Part shown: piece by piece, positions 21,758 to 34,062 of the stretch
Layout: each line of letters starts with the position of its first letter
How positions within the stretch are numbered: the stretch's first letter is position 1
NCBI GenBank assembly: GCA_004352715.1
Contig: SCFE01000094.1
Coordinates: 865,677-929,676 of the forward strand
Length of the DNA stretch: 64,000 nt
Origin: Hofstenia miamia
Taxonomy: Eukaryota > Xenacoelomorpha > Acoela
Direction: 5' to 3'
Notes under the pieces: model-generated
The model's database searches: none
Told to the model about the DNA's origin: nothing
What the model saw: only the letters and a program-made list of their open reading frames with translations
Position numbers and translations under genes: made by a program

Positions 21758-24700
21758 GTTATTCATGAACATGGGCTTTACTTAGTACATTAAATTTTGA
21801 TGAAACCATAGAAAACTGCATTGAAAGCATTGCTCTGGCAAAAGATCAGCTGACATTATAGGTAAGGTTGCTACATCTTTTGTACATGTAAATATATTTT
21901 ACCTTACCTGTAAAGATTTTTTAGATATTTTTCTGTTCCTTTTTAATGCCTCTTTAAGTATGCATGAATGAATGTCTATATACTTATTAATTTTTTTAGT
22001 CTTTGCTTAGTTGTTGTTTGGTTTCATTGTTTTTTTAATAGAATGGTGCATGAATAATGATGGTTATAATGCAGTGTGATGTTTTTCTTTAACAGTGATG
22101 ATAGAAGAACCTGTACAAGATTCTTATTTCTGAGTACTATTTGTGTAGAAAAAAAGGTTAGAACTGTCTGGTCAATGGTTTATATTCCCAAGTGTGTACT
22201 GCTTTTAATCATCACCCAGACTTTGGTATTTTCAATTTGACAGGGGAAATTTTTCAAAATTGGGGAAAGACACCACAGAAGGTTAAGAAACATTTATCAA
22301 CCCATAGGCTGACACTTAAATTGATATAAATGCAAATTATCAGATTAAGAGTATAGATGAGATTGTTAAGTTTCAATATTTTCAAAACCACATATGTGTT
22401 TCAACAGTATCTTTTTAAAATTGCACAATTTTAAGTAACAATATATCCTGCTAGTATCATGAATACTTTTTGATCAATTCATCTGAATCAAAAACTGGTA
22501 TAATTTAAATTTCCAGAGCTTGGGGAACTCAATTGTCTGTGAATTGAAATTTGAAATCTTGTATCCATGTAATCTGCCAAGTCTGCCATAACCTTCTAAA
22601 TGAAAAAAAGGACTTTTGACTGGTAGACTGTAGTGAAAAATAGAATATCATGGTCTTCACAACCACAATAGTTTCATTAGTGGAAAGGTTCAGTGTCTTT
22701 GCTCCTTAATGTACTTTTTTAAATGAAAAAGACTTTCAACATGATTTCAAACAATTTGGATGTTCTGTGAATATATTTCTGAAACCTACATTATCTTGCT
22801 TTTTAGCAGGTAAGAAGCACATAACCTTCCTTATCACAAGTAAATAGATTGGTCTAATTGAAACCAAGGTTGGAGTTTGGAAAAGATTTTTTTATACAAC
22901 CTAACCTAAATTCACAGTAATCAAAATCAATTGCAATATTCAGCTAAATTCCTATTTGATAATGGAATAACTGCACTTGACCAACTAGGTATTTTTTCAT
23001 GACCATTAATTTGGCTGGTTTAAGTAGTTATGCTTTTTTTAATGACAGGTATGATCTGATTTGGCAGATACAGTGCAATTCTAGTTTATTGTAATGAATT
23101 CATTCTTGTGTTGCTGTGATACTAACCAAATTACCTTTGGTTAAATTATACATAATGTTTTATTGTCATGAATAGTGTTAATAGAGTTATAACTAGTGGT
23201 GAAACTGCAAAAAACAACTAATAGAAAGCTATGACAAAAGCATTTAGCTAGTGCATCAGAATTATTAGATTGAATACAATCACCAGTGATTGCATATGTA
23301 ATCAAATTATTAACAGCAACATATGCATTAATTCATCACCATAAACTAGAATAAATGGCCCAAGCTGGAGTGGTTCATATTAACTGTTAGAATAAATCAA
23401 CACTAATGAATTAATAGAGAGAGCAAAAAATTTGAATAAGCTAAACTTAGAATATAACTTTCTATTACCAAATGCATACAATCAGCTCTATTTATATTAC
23501 TACTATTAAATATTGATAAATAATACACACAGAAGAATTCTGCCATGTTTACAATTTTTAAAATTCTAAATAACACTAGTAAAATAATGTCAATTATCAG
23601 AATGTCAAAAGTATATCAATTGAAGCTTGATTCAATGTTGCATCATGGACAATTGATTGTGCTGATGCTACAATACAAGTGCTGGTGTTTAGTCACACTC
23701 ACAATTGTAATTCATTGGTTGCTAGGTGCATTTGCTTTAGCTTTTATCATTTGTTATTTGCATTTTGTCACTAGCTATTACTTCATTACTGTATTAATAT
23801 AATTCATGATGATGCTACATAGTGACCCAATGATGTTTTAGGAATATAGAGAAGAAACTTTTACTTATTTTTTCTCTATGAATTTTTTAAATTTACTTGG
23901 TTATTAGTTTAAGTCAAAAGGATATGCAGAAGAAACTAGCATTCAATTTTTTCTCATTTTTGCTTTAACTTATTTGTACTAGATGATTAAACAATGAAAA
24001 TTCAGAAGAAACAATTATTCTCTATCTGTTATCTTTTGCAAATCTACAATCACTTGTTCTGTTAAACTCCTCTGAACTTTTAAGAACATTTGAATGACAA
24101 AGAATTTTCTAGGATAGCTATCAGTACAATTCCAGCTACATCACAAAATCTCTGATAAGTTCAACATCTGTTATCTCCTTCATTTTTGGATACTAATCTA
24201 TGAAAATTATAACAGAAATTCCACTTGAAGCCTAGCAACTTATATCTAAAACTACTGCTCAACTTGTTTAATTATTCCCAAATTAGAAAAATTGAAAAGC
24301 AACTAGCTCAATTAACTCCCATTCCCAGTTCACCCAAACATGCTACTGACATGGAAGATGATATTCCCTCCCAAATTTCAGACATAGTCAATCACTAAAA
24401 CACTCACTTCAAATGCCTTCTAATATTGCTCAAATTGGTAATAGAAAAAATAAAATCTACAAATCATACTGCTAAAATTTCTCAGAGCCCTGCTGTTTAT
24501 CTAAAACAACTTTTCTCTTTACAAATCACACTAAAAAGGAGAATCCTAAATCCAAATTTAGAAGATGACCACACACCTCAACAAGTATTTGACCCTCAAA
24601 TAAAATACAGAAAATGAATACTATGTAACAAACTTAGCTCCAGGTAATAAATCTACCAAAATTCCACAATTTTATATTGGAAGACTCAGTACTCGCTATC

Positions 24701-27700
24701 AAAGTTTTGCTAAATGTCTTGTTCTATTTGGATTTACATTGCTCAACAGAATAGCAAAAAGGAAAAAAAATGTGCTCTATTGCACCTCTAACTCAAAGAT
24801 TGTGTTTTAATTATTTAAATGAATCCTGCTGCCAATGCTAAAAGCAATTATAACAGTCTAACTACAGAATTTGACCAGCATTTCAACAATGAAAGAACTA
24901 GGAAACAGTACTGAATTCTGCTTTACAGCACCAAAATGAAGGATGACAACAATATATTCAAATTTTTTCTAAAAGTTAATTGCTTACTAAAACTCTCTGG
25001 TGAAGAAGGAATACATTTTAGGGAAGAGTACAATTTGAAGTAGATAAATTCAATGTCTAGCTAAGCAATTGTAAGTCAAACTTAGCAACTTCACAGCACA
25101 TCATCCTCAAGCTAATGGAACTGTGGAATGTGTAAATAGAAAGCTGATAAAACTCTTGAGGGCAATGACCTACCACATTGTTTAAAAAAATTGGTGATGG
25201 TGAGATTTACTCACCATGATAGAATACTTCTATGACACCTCTACCCACACCTACTAAGCTCCATACAAAGCTGTTTTCAGTCATAAAGCCCTAACTTCAC
25301 TATCTATGCTGTTCAACAAATATTCACTAACAATTGATGATTATTAAATTAAACAGCAATATGAGAGCAGTATTACTACAATTGATCTCTCTGTGGTGAG
25401 CAACATAAAATTTGTGACAAAGTCTACCAATTCCACCCAAAGCAATTACTGAATCAAAGCAAGTCTGAAGACTCTAATAACTAAAGTACAACTACACAAC
25501 CAACACAAATTGACAATGGAAATATTGTTAAGTTTCAACAGCTAAAACAAAAGCCCAAAGATTTCTACCATACTCATATTGACAATTTTAAACTTATCAA
25601 ACATGAAAATGCTGAAAATTATGAAATGGCTGGATTAACAACTTATTGAGAAGATTAATATGACACTGAACATGTTCCCCAAATGCATACAAAATGCACA
25701 TGATTAGATAAATGAAACATTATTTATAAGTAATGGGATATTAACATTGTTGTCTTGCTTTTAAATGATGAAACCCATCAAATACTCAACTACCATCAAA
25801 TTGTGCAAATCTCTTTGTAATTCTCTTTCAGAACATACCTCTCCTAATGTGACTTACATGATATCCCCTCAAATTTCATAAGAATACAAATATCAGATTT
25901 TGACTCTGAAAGGATTTTGGCCCCTGACATCTTTGCCAGTTTTCATACAACAGGGACTAGCAATGATCAGCCATTAACCTCTAAGCCTCACTCTCACAGT
26001 CTGTAGCCACCAAGAGTCCAGTAGAACAACTGTTAATCCTGTTAACCAACAAATTCTTGTATCACAAATCAGCTTTGAAACTATAGATCACAGTAGCTTA
26101 CAAAATGAAATATACCAAACCCACATCACAAAAATTTTCTGTATTGAAGGTCAAATAATTTAGAAATACTTCATTGCTTCTAAGAGAATATGTTGCCTCA
26201 GTGCTAACAACAGAGGATGACATATGAACTCATAAATGTATGCTCTGTTCTCACTATTGGTTAATATAGGACAAGGAACATCAATCTACCCATGGTAGTT
26301 AATGCAGAGAAATGACCTAACATTAGTACACTAATTTAAGCATCTCCTACCAGGTACAATGTCCATTTGTTTAAATCTTATCCTTTTATGGTAATTTGGC
26401 AGGGAGGGATCCATCTAACAGTTTCTGTCTGCTTAGCCCTTTATTAATATGTCTCCATTAACTGTAATTAATCAATGCATTAATTATCACTATTTAGGTG
26501 AAGTGGCTCTGCAGTACTTCAAATGGTTAGTCATCTGCCCAATACAGCTCTTCTTGTCAGCAACAGATTCAGCAATCCAAGTTCTTCAAGGTGTCTCCAA
26601 CACTCAGCTCAATAAAGTTAATTATGTGTACCTTAACCTATGATGGTGCTTACTAATGGATAGACACAACTCAACTTAAACTCTGTTGTAAAGTATTCTG
26701 CTGTGTTTCAATTTAATAATTAGACTATTGTAAGTCTTTGCAACTGGGCTTGGACCTACCTGCTTCATTAATAATTAACTAACAAGTTTGCAGCTACTAA
26801 AAACTATAAATATTTGAATTACTCAATAAATAATTTGCAGCTTCCTAACCTACATGTAAAATAGTTAACATAATAAATGGTCTCATTATCAGTCACATTA
26901 TAGTCAACAATTTGGATCTAGAAAAAGAATTAATAAATAACATATGTTCAGCTAACTAGCCTTTTATTGAGTTTATTATTAAATACATGTTTGAATGCAA
27001 TTGGTAGTCAGCTAAACAGGTAATCAGAAAACTCCTAGTCATACACCTAACTTAAGTGCATTTCAGGTGTGAAGAACCTAGAATTGTTCCCATCATGGTA
27101 TCCTGACCACTACTAAACATGAACTATTTAACTTGACATCATAATTAATTAAGCAAACCAGATATTAAAGTAAAATAAGATATCCAAACAATATACTTCA
27201 ACAATTGCTCCAGTATGGTAATCCTATTTATACTTAAATCAAATTTTCAATGGGAAGTTACACAAAGTTGGAATTGAAAACCCTAATTTCTAAAAACAAA
27301 TAAATTGCTTTAGATATTGAATTCATCATAACTGAATAGATCACAAGCTTGTAGACTACTATATCATTATTGAAATTGCTCAAATCACAACAACCCACAG
27401 CACATGGATTGAACTTGAGGAAAAGGTTGTGACATGCAACAACTTCAGTGTCCTCCCTCCCATCATATCAATACCACTCATCACAACCTTATTTAAGGAA
27501 AAGAAAAAACCCACAATTTAACATGAAATACTTAGCCACAAACTTTACTTCAATAACAATGATGAAATACTTTAATTTAAATAAAAGCTAAAATTGAAGG
27601 AAGCAGTATATTGACTAAATGATAGTGAACAGGAAAACTGCCTCCTAGTAAGACTAGAAAACACCACCTGAAATTGCCTATTAAAATGATTGCCTATCTA

Positions 27701-27825
27701 CAATCAGATAACTAATTTCAAAGAAAAATTTAAGTCTGAAAACATTGAGAATGTTACCTCATTTGCTGGTGCAAACAACATTGTATAAGCTAACCTCTGG
27801 AAAGAAATTTAAAATTTTACAATGT
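21758..27825. other. CpG desert of about 6 kb
   Basis: Reading this stretch by eye I find a single CG dinucleotide (about 24695), against many in the flanks. The stretch includes the gypsy integrase remnant at 25070-25660. Apart from that no protein is recognised; frames are short and stop-rich. Such depletion is expected from long-term CpG methylation followed by deamination. Confidence 0.8.
24950..25660 (+). mobile_element. Decayed Ty3/gypsy-type LTR retrotransposon, integrase region
   Basis: One plus-strand frame at about 25079-25160 reads TAHHPQANGTVECVNRKLIK, which matches the end of the retroviral-type integrase core (H-P-Q-A-N-G-x-x-E with the catalytic Glu, then N-R-x-L). It is followed by a frame with IEYFYDTSTHTY and APYKAVF, the usual 'yN...H..tg..P..l.fG' phrase. 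Further on KVYQFHPKQLLNQSKS and HTHIDNFKLIKHENAE resemble the downstream GPY-like and 'vHvnRLK' segments. Earlier parts of Pol (24.3-25.0 kb) and anything downstream to 28.3 kb are too decayed to identify, and LTRs were not found. It lies wholly inside the CpG-poor block. Confidence 0.65.
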
Positions 27826-29428
27826 CGCAAATGTGTCAAAATCATGACAATGATTAGGGTAAGTATGTATGATCCTGATAAAATGACAGAATACCTCATA
27901 ATGAAGAACATCATTTTCCAGTACAAAAACATGCAATACCATTGTTCACTTTTGACCACCTTCATGATCTTCTTCCCTAATGATCAGCTTGATACCCACA
28001 CATTTGACATCAATGCTAAAAAGACACTAGCATGATCACACTCAAAGGTCTAAAGCCCTTATGTACCTATTACAATATCTTCCAACAAAGAATTAATAAT
28101 CTTAAAAATTTAATCAAAATGCCTAAAAACTACAAGATTTACAATACATGCATTATGAAGAATTCATAACTACAGATATCAAACCATTTGCATACCTCAC
28201 ACATGAAAAAGATCCTTCAAACATCACCTGGAATGACACTAAAATATTGAAACTGTTCAAGAAGACCATCAACCTCCTGCGTCAACTATTGCAGACTATC
28301 AAAATCTAAAATACTCTTCTCCACAAAATCATATTTTAAGCTTTTCACTTTTATGTTAAGTTCAGTTTTTTGTTCTTGAAGTCCATGTGAAGATATTGCT
28401 CTACGAAATCTCTAATCTCACTAGCAGTTATTTGGGCGGGCATGTAGCATCAACGCACTCAAATCTCGTCAACTAATCCTTGAATTGAACTGAAAGCAAT
28501 AAAGATTTGAAATTGCATAATTTGACACCATTCGTTTTGTGTCATCTAAAGTTTTTTGAAATTATGTAAATGTGGCAGCAAATGTCCGTGTGAAATATTT
28601 GTTAACATTCAACTGGTATTGCATAAATAAAGATATGTACCCACTATCGAATTTTATCAGCAGATTTTAGTTGAAAATGCAATTATTTTCATTCACATTG
28701 GCAATTTTTTATCATCCGATTTTTTATCAGAAAAAGTTGAGTTCCAATAGCATTCAGATAATAAATTATCATCTTTTGATTGACAGTGAGAAAAATAACA
28801 ACATGTTTATTGATTGGTCTGTTTTTGAACAATGTTGGCATATTTTGAAGTTGAAATATTTTAACTACAATAATCAGAATTTCGTCAGTTTGTTCCGTAC
28901 TTCAACTAAACAATTTATTTTCCAGTATTGATTCAACTAGTTTTTGACACTATCAACTTTTATCAGATGATAAGTTATCACATTATCAACATTTTCAGCT
29001 CATAAAAAAGCAAATATATATATTTATAAATATATTTATATATATATATATTCTTAATTTTTTTATTTATTTACATATTTATATATGTATAAATTCCATA
29101 TTGAATCAATGAGTTTTAGTGAAATCAACGTAAGAGAGCAAACCACTTCTGACCATATTGTTTCTGTAACAATTCATTTTAAATTCAATTTTGAAAAGTA
29201 AGACAACCAATTATAATTTATTGATCATAGCCAATGAAGAATAAAACGTGGGATCATAACTGTAAATTAATCACACATTTTCAATAGTTTAAGCGAATAT
29301 AATTCTAAAAAACTATAGATAGTGAATTAATTGAGTCTGATTTCTTACAAAACCTTAATAACCGATATTACTTTCAAATGAGACATTAAAGTAAAATTTA
29401 CAAGGTATCTTATATTTGAAAGCAATCA

Positions 29429-29430
<2 letters not shown>
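27826..29430. other. AT-rich stretch without recognisable gene
   Basis: Two short frames (27745-28035 and 28671-28931) have no recognisable motif. 27745-28035 could be a remnant of the 3' part of the gypsy-type element but shows no diagnostic sequence. A mixed TA/TATT run lies at about 29010-29090. Confidence 0.4.

Positions 29431-29432
<2 letters not shown>

Positions 29433-29462
<30 letters not shown>
29433..29462. repeat. (TA)n microsatellite
   Basis: About 30 bp of TA repeat; a second short TA tract lies at 29536-29550, directly against the 3' end of the minus-strand Penelope-like element. Confidence 0.95.
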
Positions 29463-29463
<1 letters not shown>

Positions 29464-29551
29464 TAATTCGCCTATGCAACGATTCATAAAGGTGTTTATT
29501 GAAAAGATGTTTATTTTGTGCTCAATCATCTATAAATATATATATATATGC

Positions 29552-30205
29552 TATGTGACCGGTTTTGATTTAAAATCATTGTCTTTGCAAATTTTGTGGT
29601 ATAATAATTTACAATACACTACATTTAATTTTGTTAAATATGCATACACTAAAAGATATTAAATGTGTTGGTCGTTCTTTGTTTATTCATTAGTCTTTGT
29701 TTATTTGAGTTCTTAATAATTAGGGCTTCAGAAATCTTAGTATTAGGTGTTTTCATAATGATCTTAAAATTATTGATGTCTGCTCGATGTTGGTGAGTAT
29801 AAATTTCGGAATTTAAGTGCCCTGATAGATGTTCATTAACCCGAGTTTGAAGTTGTCGCTTTGTTTCACCGATGTAAGAATGGTGACATTCTTCACATGT
29901 AAACTTGTATACAATTGATGAAACGAGCATCTCTTGAATCGAATCTTTGTTGCGAAATATATTACAGGTCTTTTTAGTTTCTAATATTGGTCTTATTCTT
30001 GTGTATCTTAATTTCGCATTAATTTTATTTATTCCTAAATTTTACACTTTTTGGTGTTCTTCAATATATGGCAACTTCCAATATATTGGTTCTCTATCAT
30101 TAAATTGATCTTGGTTACATATTACTTCAGGTTTCTTAATTAGCTGTTGATCAACATGCCTCTTAATTAATTGATGTGGAAAACCATTGTTTTCAAAAAT
30201 TTCAT
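29552..30205 (-). mobile_element. Penelope-like element, 5'-truncated, GIY-YIG end (-)
   Basis: Minus-strand coding: from about 30200 the peptide reads YEIFENNGFPHQLIKRHVD and REPIYWKLPYIEEHQK, the connector after the RT thumb; then at 29930-29649 SSIVYKFTCEECHHSYIGET, KRQLQTRVNEHLSGH and a C-terminus rich in KNSNKQRLMNKQ. This is the GIY-YIG endonuclease with the CxxC ahead of the YIGET motif that is typical of Penelope-like elements. The two halves are in different frames. The element ends after a 3' hairpin motif (about 29555-29590) and abuts a TA tract; its 5' side ends in another TA tract at 30206-30230. Confidence 0.85.
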
Positions 30206-30230
30206 ATAATATATATATATATATATATAT
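30206..30230. repeat. (TA)n microsatellite at Penelope-like element boundary
   Basis: About 25 bp of TA repeat, lying exactly between the truncated minus-strand Penelope-like element and the duplicated block 30231-30557. Confidence 0.95.
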
Positions 30231-30557
30231 AATTGAATTGCCTCCCCAAATATAACCCAGAGCTATTAAATATTGTATTACATTTTTTCGCTCATGTGAA
30301 TCTGTTTTACTAAATATATCAAACTCCGTGTACTGAGTGCACATGCAGTTCATTGAAATATTAAATTTGCTCGAATGTTCAAATCATACATACGAACAAC
30401 AATGCTAGATGATAGGCTCATTTTATTGCATGTAAGAAAGACATTTGGCCTGTAATAAAGTATGAACAAATAATTAACGAATTTAAAAAATACGGTTGTG
30501 CAACGAATGATTCTGCTATAGAAAGCTGTCAAATCTCAATTTGTTTGTTTGCTTACA
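30231..30557. repeat. 327-bp block duplicated at 33374-33700 (contig edge)
   Basis: The sequence is the same, as far as I can read, as 33374-33700, at a constant offset of 3143 bp, and it ends exactly at the N at 30558. Both copies follow a (TA)n tract. It contains no recognisable gene; the minus-strand frames in it are identical in both copies. Confidence 0.9.
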
Positions 30558-30558
30558 N
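30558..30558. other. Single N, probable contig join
   Basis: The left flank (30231-30557) is repeated at 33374-33700 and the right flank (30559-31678) at 31878-32997, which is what redundant or mis-ordered contigs look like. Confidence 0.75.
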
Positions 30559-31678
30559 TTTTTTTTATTGCGCTCCACAGCTCGTCTTTATTGTAAAGAG
30601 TATGCTGTCAAATTCGATATTTGACCTATTTCCACATATTTTCGATATTGTTAAGGTGTAGAGATTGGCTAGGCCAGTCAGCAAGGGTAGCAACCACATT
30701 ATTGTACAGGAGATTTTTCATTTCTTTTAAGGTATGACATGGAGCACCATTTAGAAAAATTCTGTGAAATATTGATCACTTGTAAGGAGTGGCAAGAGTT
30801 TGTTTTCTAGAATCCAAGCATATTAAGAGTTTAGGAGAGTACCAGTGATGTAAACAATCTTGCAAAGCCACACTTCCATATTGGGCCCCATATCATTACA
30901 GAATTCCCACCATAATTCATGATCAGCCATGTAAGTTTAGTCAAGAATCTGAACTTCTGCCCAGTTGGTCTCTTTGTGAACATTCGTTTCGATGTATATT
31001 ACAGATACGTTGATGACATATTTGTTATATTTGAAGATAAAGAAAATGTAGAAAACTTTATGCTATTTTTAAGTGGATGCCTACCTGAAATACAATTTAC
31101 AGTAGAAGAAGAACAAAATCGCAGTCTAAATTTTCTAGATGTAACAATAATGTTGAACCAACACCAATATGAAACAAAGATGCATCACAAACCATCAAAT
31201 ACCTCGTTATACATTCCTTATCAATCTTTTTGTAACCTAAAGTACAAGATCAACACAATTAAGTGCTTATTAAATCGAATTATTAAAATTACCTCAAATT
31301 ATAATAACATGATTGAATCCATAACTGAATTATATGAAATATTTGAATGAACGGCTATCCACATGAATTGATTAAAAATATTATTGACCAAGGTCTCACC
31401 TCAAAGTCTATTAAATGTAACAAAGCAAATGATGAAGATAAAATACCAATATATTGGAAATTACCATATATTGAGGACAATCAAAATCTCTTAAAAGCAC
31501 GGATAAAGATCATTAATACACGATTAAAATTATCTAAGCTAACACCAATTTTGCAATCAAAGAAAACGTCACACATTTTTAAGAACAAAGATCCTATCGA
31601 AAAAATGCTAGTTTCCTCACTTGTCTATAAATACAATTGTAAAGAATGCAATATTTCTTTCATCGGGGAAACCAAGCG
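30559..31678 (+). repeat. 1120-bp block repeated at 31878-32997 (Tc1 fragment plus Penelope-like element)
   Basis: Identical to 31878-32997 apart from a few single-base differences (for example a Lys/Glu codon change at about 31411 versus 32730), with a constant offset of 1319 bp. It starts right after one N and ends right before the other (31679), in the middle of the endonuclease codons. It contains a minus-strand Tc1 remnant (about 30559-30985) and the plus-strand Penelope-like RT end (from about 30997). It is most likely an allelic or collapsed contig placed next to its counterpart rather than a true tandem duplication. Confidence 0.85.
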
Positions 31679-31679
31679 N
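31679..31679. other. Single N, probable contig join
   Basis: It interrupts the coding of the Penelope-like endonuclease right after GETK; the uninterrupted counterpart is at 32990-33010. Confidence 0.75.
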
Positions 31680-31769
31680 TGAGCAAATCTGAAAAAAGTA
31701 AATTCAAAATAAAAATACATAAATGAATAATTGATACAATACAAGCACTTAACAACAAAATTTTCTCTT

Positions 31770-32310
31770 CTAATATTTTTCAGGGTTTCCCTTTCAGCGA
31801 ATAACAGCTTCAATGCGATAAAGGGATTGAAGCAAAAAGTCTTTCAATAAAGCTGTTGGAAATTGCTTAAAATAAATTTTTTTTTATTGCGCTCCACAGC
31901 TCGTCTTTATTGTAAAGAGTATGCTGTCAAATTCGATATTTGACCTATTTCCACATATTTTCGATATTGTTAAGGTGTAGAGATTGGCTAGGCCAGTCAG
32001 CAAGGGTAGCAACCACATTATTGTACAGGAGATTTTTCATTTCTTTTAAGGTATGACATGGAGCACCATTTAGAAAAATTCTGTGAAATATTGATCACTT
32101 GTAAGGAGTGGCAAGAGTTTGTTTTCTAGAATCCGAGCATATTAAGAGTTTAGGAGAGTACCAGTGATGTAAACAATCTTGCAAAGCCACACTTCCATAT
32201 TGGGCCCCATACCATTACAGAATTCCCACCATAATTCATGATCAGCCATGTAAGTTTAGTCAAGAATCTGAACTTCTGCCCAGTTGGTCTCTTTGTGAAC
32301 ATTCGTTTCG
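31770..32310 (-). pseudogene. Tc1-type transposase remnant
   Basis: Minus-strand frames read GGNSVMIWGPIWKCGFARL (about 32240-32180), then LNGAPCHTLKEMKNLL, WPSQSLHLNNIENMW (about 32070-31950), and a C-terminal piece ending near 31780 with SNSFIERLFASIP and EAVIR. These are the standard blocks of Tc1 transposases. In the second catalytic block the usual Asp of 'DGAPCH' is Asn (AAT), so the copy is catalytically dead even apart from its frameshifts. It runs directly into the plus-strand Penelope-like element near 32310. A duplicate lies at 30559-30985. Confidence 0.8.
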
Positions 32311-32315
32311 ATGTA

Positions 32316-33312
32316 TATTACAGATACGTTGATGACATATTTGTTATATTTGAAGATAAAGAAAATGTAGAAAACTTTATGCTATTTTTAAGTGGATGCC
32401 TACCTGAAATACAATTTACAGTAGAAGAAGAACAAAATCGCAGTCTAAATTTTCTAGATGTAACAATAATGTTGAACCAACACCAATATGAAACAAAGAT
32501 GCATCACAAACCATCAAATACCTCGTTATACATTCCTTATCAATCTTTTTGTAACCTAAAGTACAAGATCAACACAATTAAGTGCTTATTAAATCGAATT
32601 ATTAAAATTACCTCAAATTATAATAACATGATTGAATCCATAACTGAATTATATGAAATATTTGAATGAACGGCTATCCACATGAATTGATTAAAAATAT
32701 TATTGACCAAGGTCTCACCTCAAAGTCTATTGAATGTAACAAAGCAAATGATGAAGATAAAATACCAATATATTGGAAATTACCATATATTGAGGACAAT
32801 CAAAATCTCTTAAAAGCACGGATAAAGATCATTAATACACGATTAAAATTATCTAAGCTAACACCAATTTTGCAATCAAAGAAAACGTCACACATTTTTA
32901 AGAACAAAGATCCTATCGAAAAAATGCTAGTTTCCTCACTTGTCTATAAATACAATTGTAAAGAATGCAATATTTCTTTCATCGGGGAAACCAAGCGCCA
33001 TTTAATAACTAGGATCAATGAGCATCTATCAGGTCATCAAATGTCAGAAATATATATGCATAAACATCATGCTAATAAGAACAATTTTAATATAATAATG
33101 AAAGCACCCAATACGAAGATTGCGGAAGCCTTAATAATTAAGAACCATAACAAAGATCAATTATTGAACAAGCAACAAAGTAATATGAGCATATTAAATT
33201 TATTCTAAGTGCATGCAAATGTAAAAATGATTAAATTTTAGTGTAGTATATTGGAAATATTGTTCCCACAAATTTTTATTCGGATGATGATTTTCGAATC
33301 GAAACCGGTAAG
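32316..33312 (+). mobile_element. Penelope-like element, 5'-truncated, RT YVDD to 3' end
   Basis: Coding begins abruptly at the catalytic RT block YYRYVDDIFVIFEDKE, followed by NRSLNFLDVTIML, the thumb (KPSNTSLYIPYQSF) and NTIKCLLNRI, up to about 32669. A one-base deletion shifts the frame; it continues at 32666-33208 with NGYPHELIKNIID, PIYWKLPYIEDNQN and the GIY-YIG endonuclease SSLVYKYNCKECNISFIGET, KRHLITRINEHLSGH, ending with KQQSNMSILNLF. The order RT then GIY-YIG is diagnostic for endonuclease-bearing Penelope-like elements. The 3' untranslated part carries a small hairpin motif (33283-33310), and a (TA)n tract starts 22 bp beyond. 5' truncation is common for these elements. Confidence 0.9.
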
Positions 33313-33330
33313 CATTGAATTGAGCACAAT

Positions 33331-33333
<3 letters not shown>

Positions 33334-33374
<41 letters not shown>
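33334..33374. repeat. (TA)n microsatellite at Penelope-like element 3' end
   Basis: About 40 bp of TA repeat after the 3' end of the plus-strand Penelope-like element. Confidence 0.95.
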
Positions 33375-33377
<3 letters not shown>

Positions 33378-33700
33378 GAATTGCCTCCCCAAATATAACC
33401 CAGAGCTATTAAATATTGTATTACATTTTTTCGCTCATGTGAATCTGTTTTACTAAATATATCAAACTCCGTGTACTGAGTGCACATGCAGTTCATTGAA
33501 ATATTAAATTTGCTCGAATGTTCAAATCATACATACGAACAACAATGCTAGATGATAGGCTCATTTTATTGCATGTAAGAAAGACATTTGGCCTGTAATA
33601 AAGTATGAACAAATAATTAACGAATTTAAAAAATACGGTTGTGCAACGAATGATTCTGCTATAGAAAGCTGTCAAATCTCAATTTGTTTGTTTGCTTACA
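33374..33700. repeat. 327-bp block, second copy of 30231-30557
   Basis: See the first copy. This copy is continuous with unique sequence on its right (33701 onwards), so it is probably the correctly placed one. Confidence 0.9.
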
Positions 33701-34062
33701 TATATTTTAATTTCGCTTTTTGTGTAGTTACTTGAATAAGGAAGTTTCCTGTAAAAATTTCATGATCAATAACATTTTCGAGAGAATCTGTTATTTCTGA
33801 AATATGTAGTTCTCATTTATTTTCCTTTGCAACTTGAAAATAGGATGTGCAATTATATACTAGCACACCATAATTGATAGTGGTTTTTACAAATTAATGA
33901 TAATAAAATAGTGTAGAATAGCCTTGTAATACTCTACATTTGAGACTTCCTTAATATACGTAGATTATGCCTGAGGAAATAATATAATGACTGTTCTTAC
34001 CTTTCATCAAAAATGAAATGCAGCATAAATTATTAACAAATTTAAATGCCTAATGCTCATGG

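Noticed and set aside
33283-33310. Annotating a functional hammerhead ribozyme
   Set aside because: The core is only partly matched (first C of CUGANGA absent, stems I and III not demonstrated), so it is listed as an observation, not a feature.
30231-33700. A genuine tandem duplication of the Penelope-like locus
   Set aside because: The duplicated blocks end exactly at single Ns and are nearly identical, which fits an assembly artefact better.
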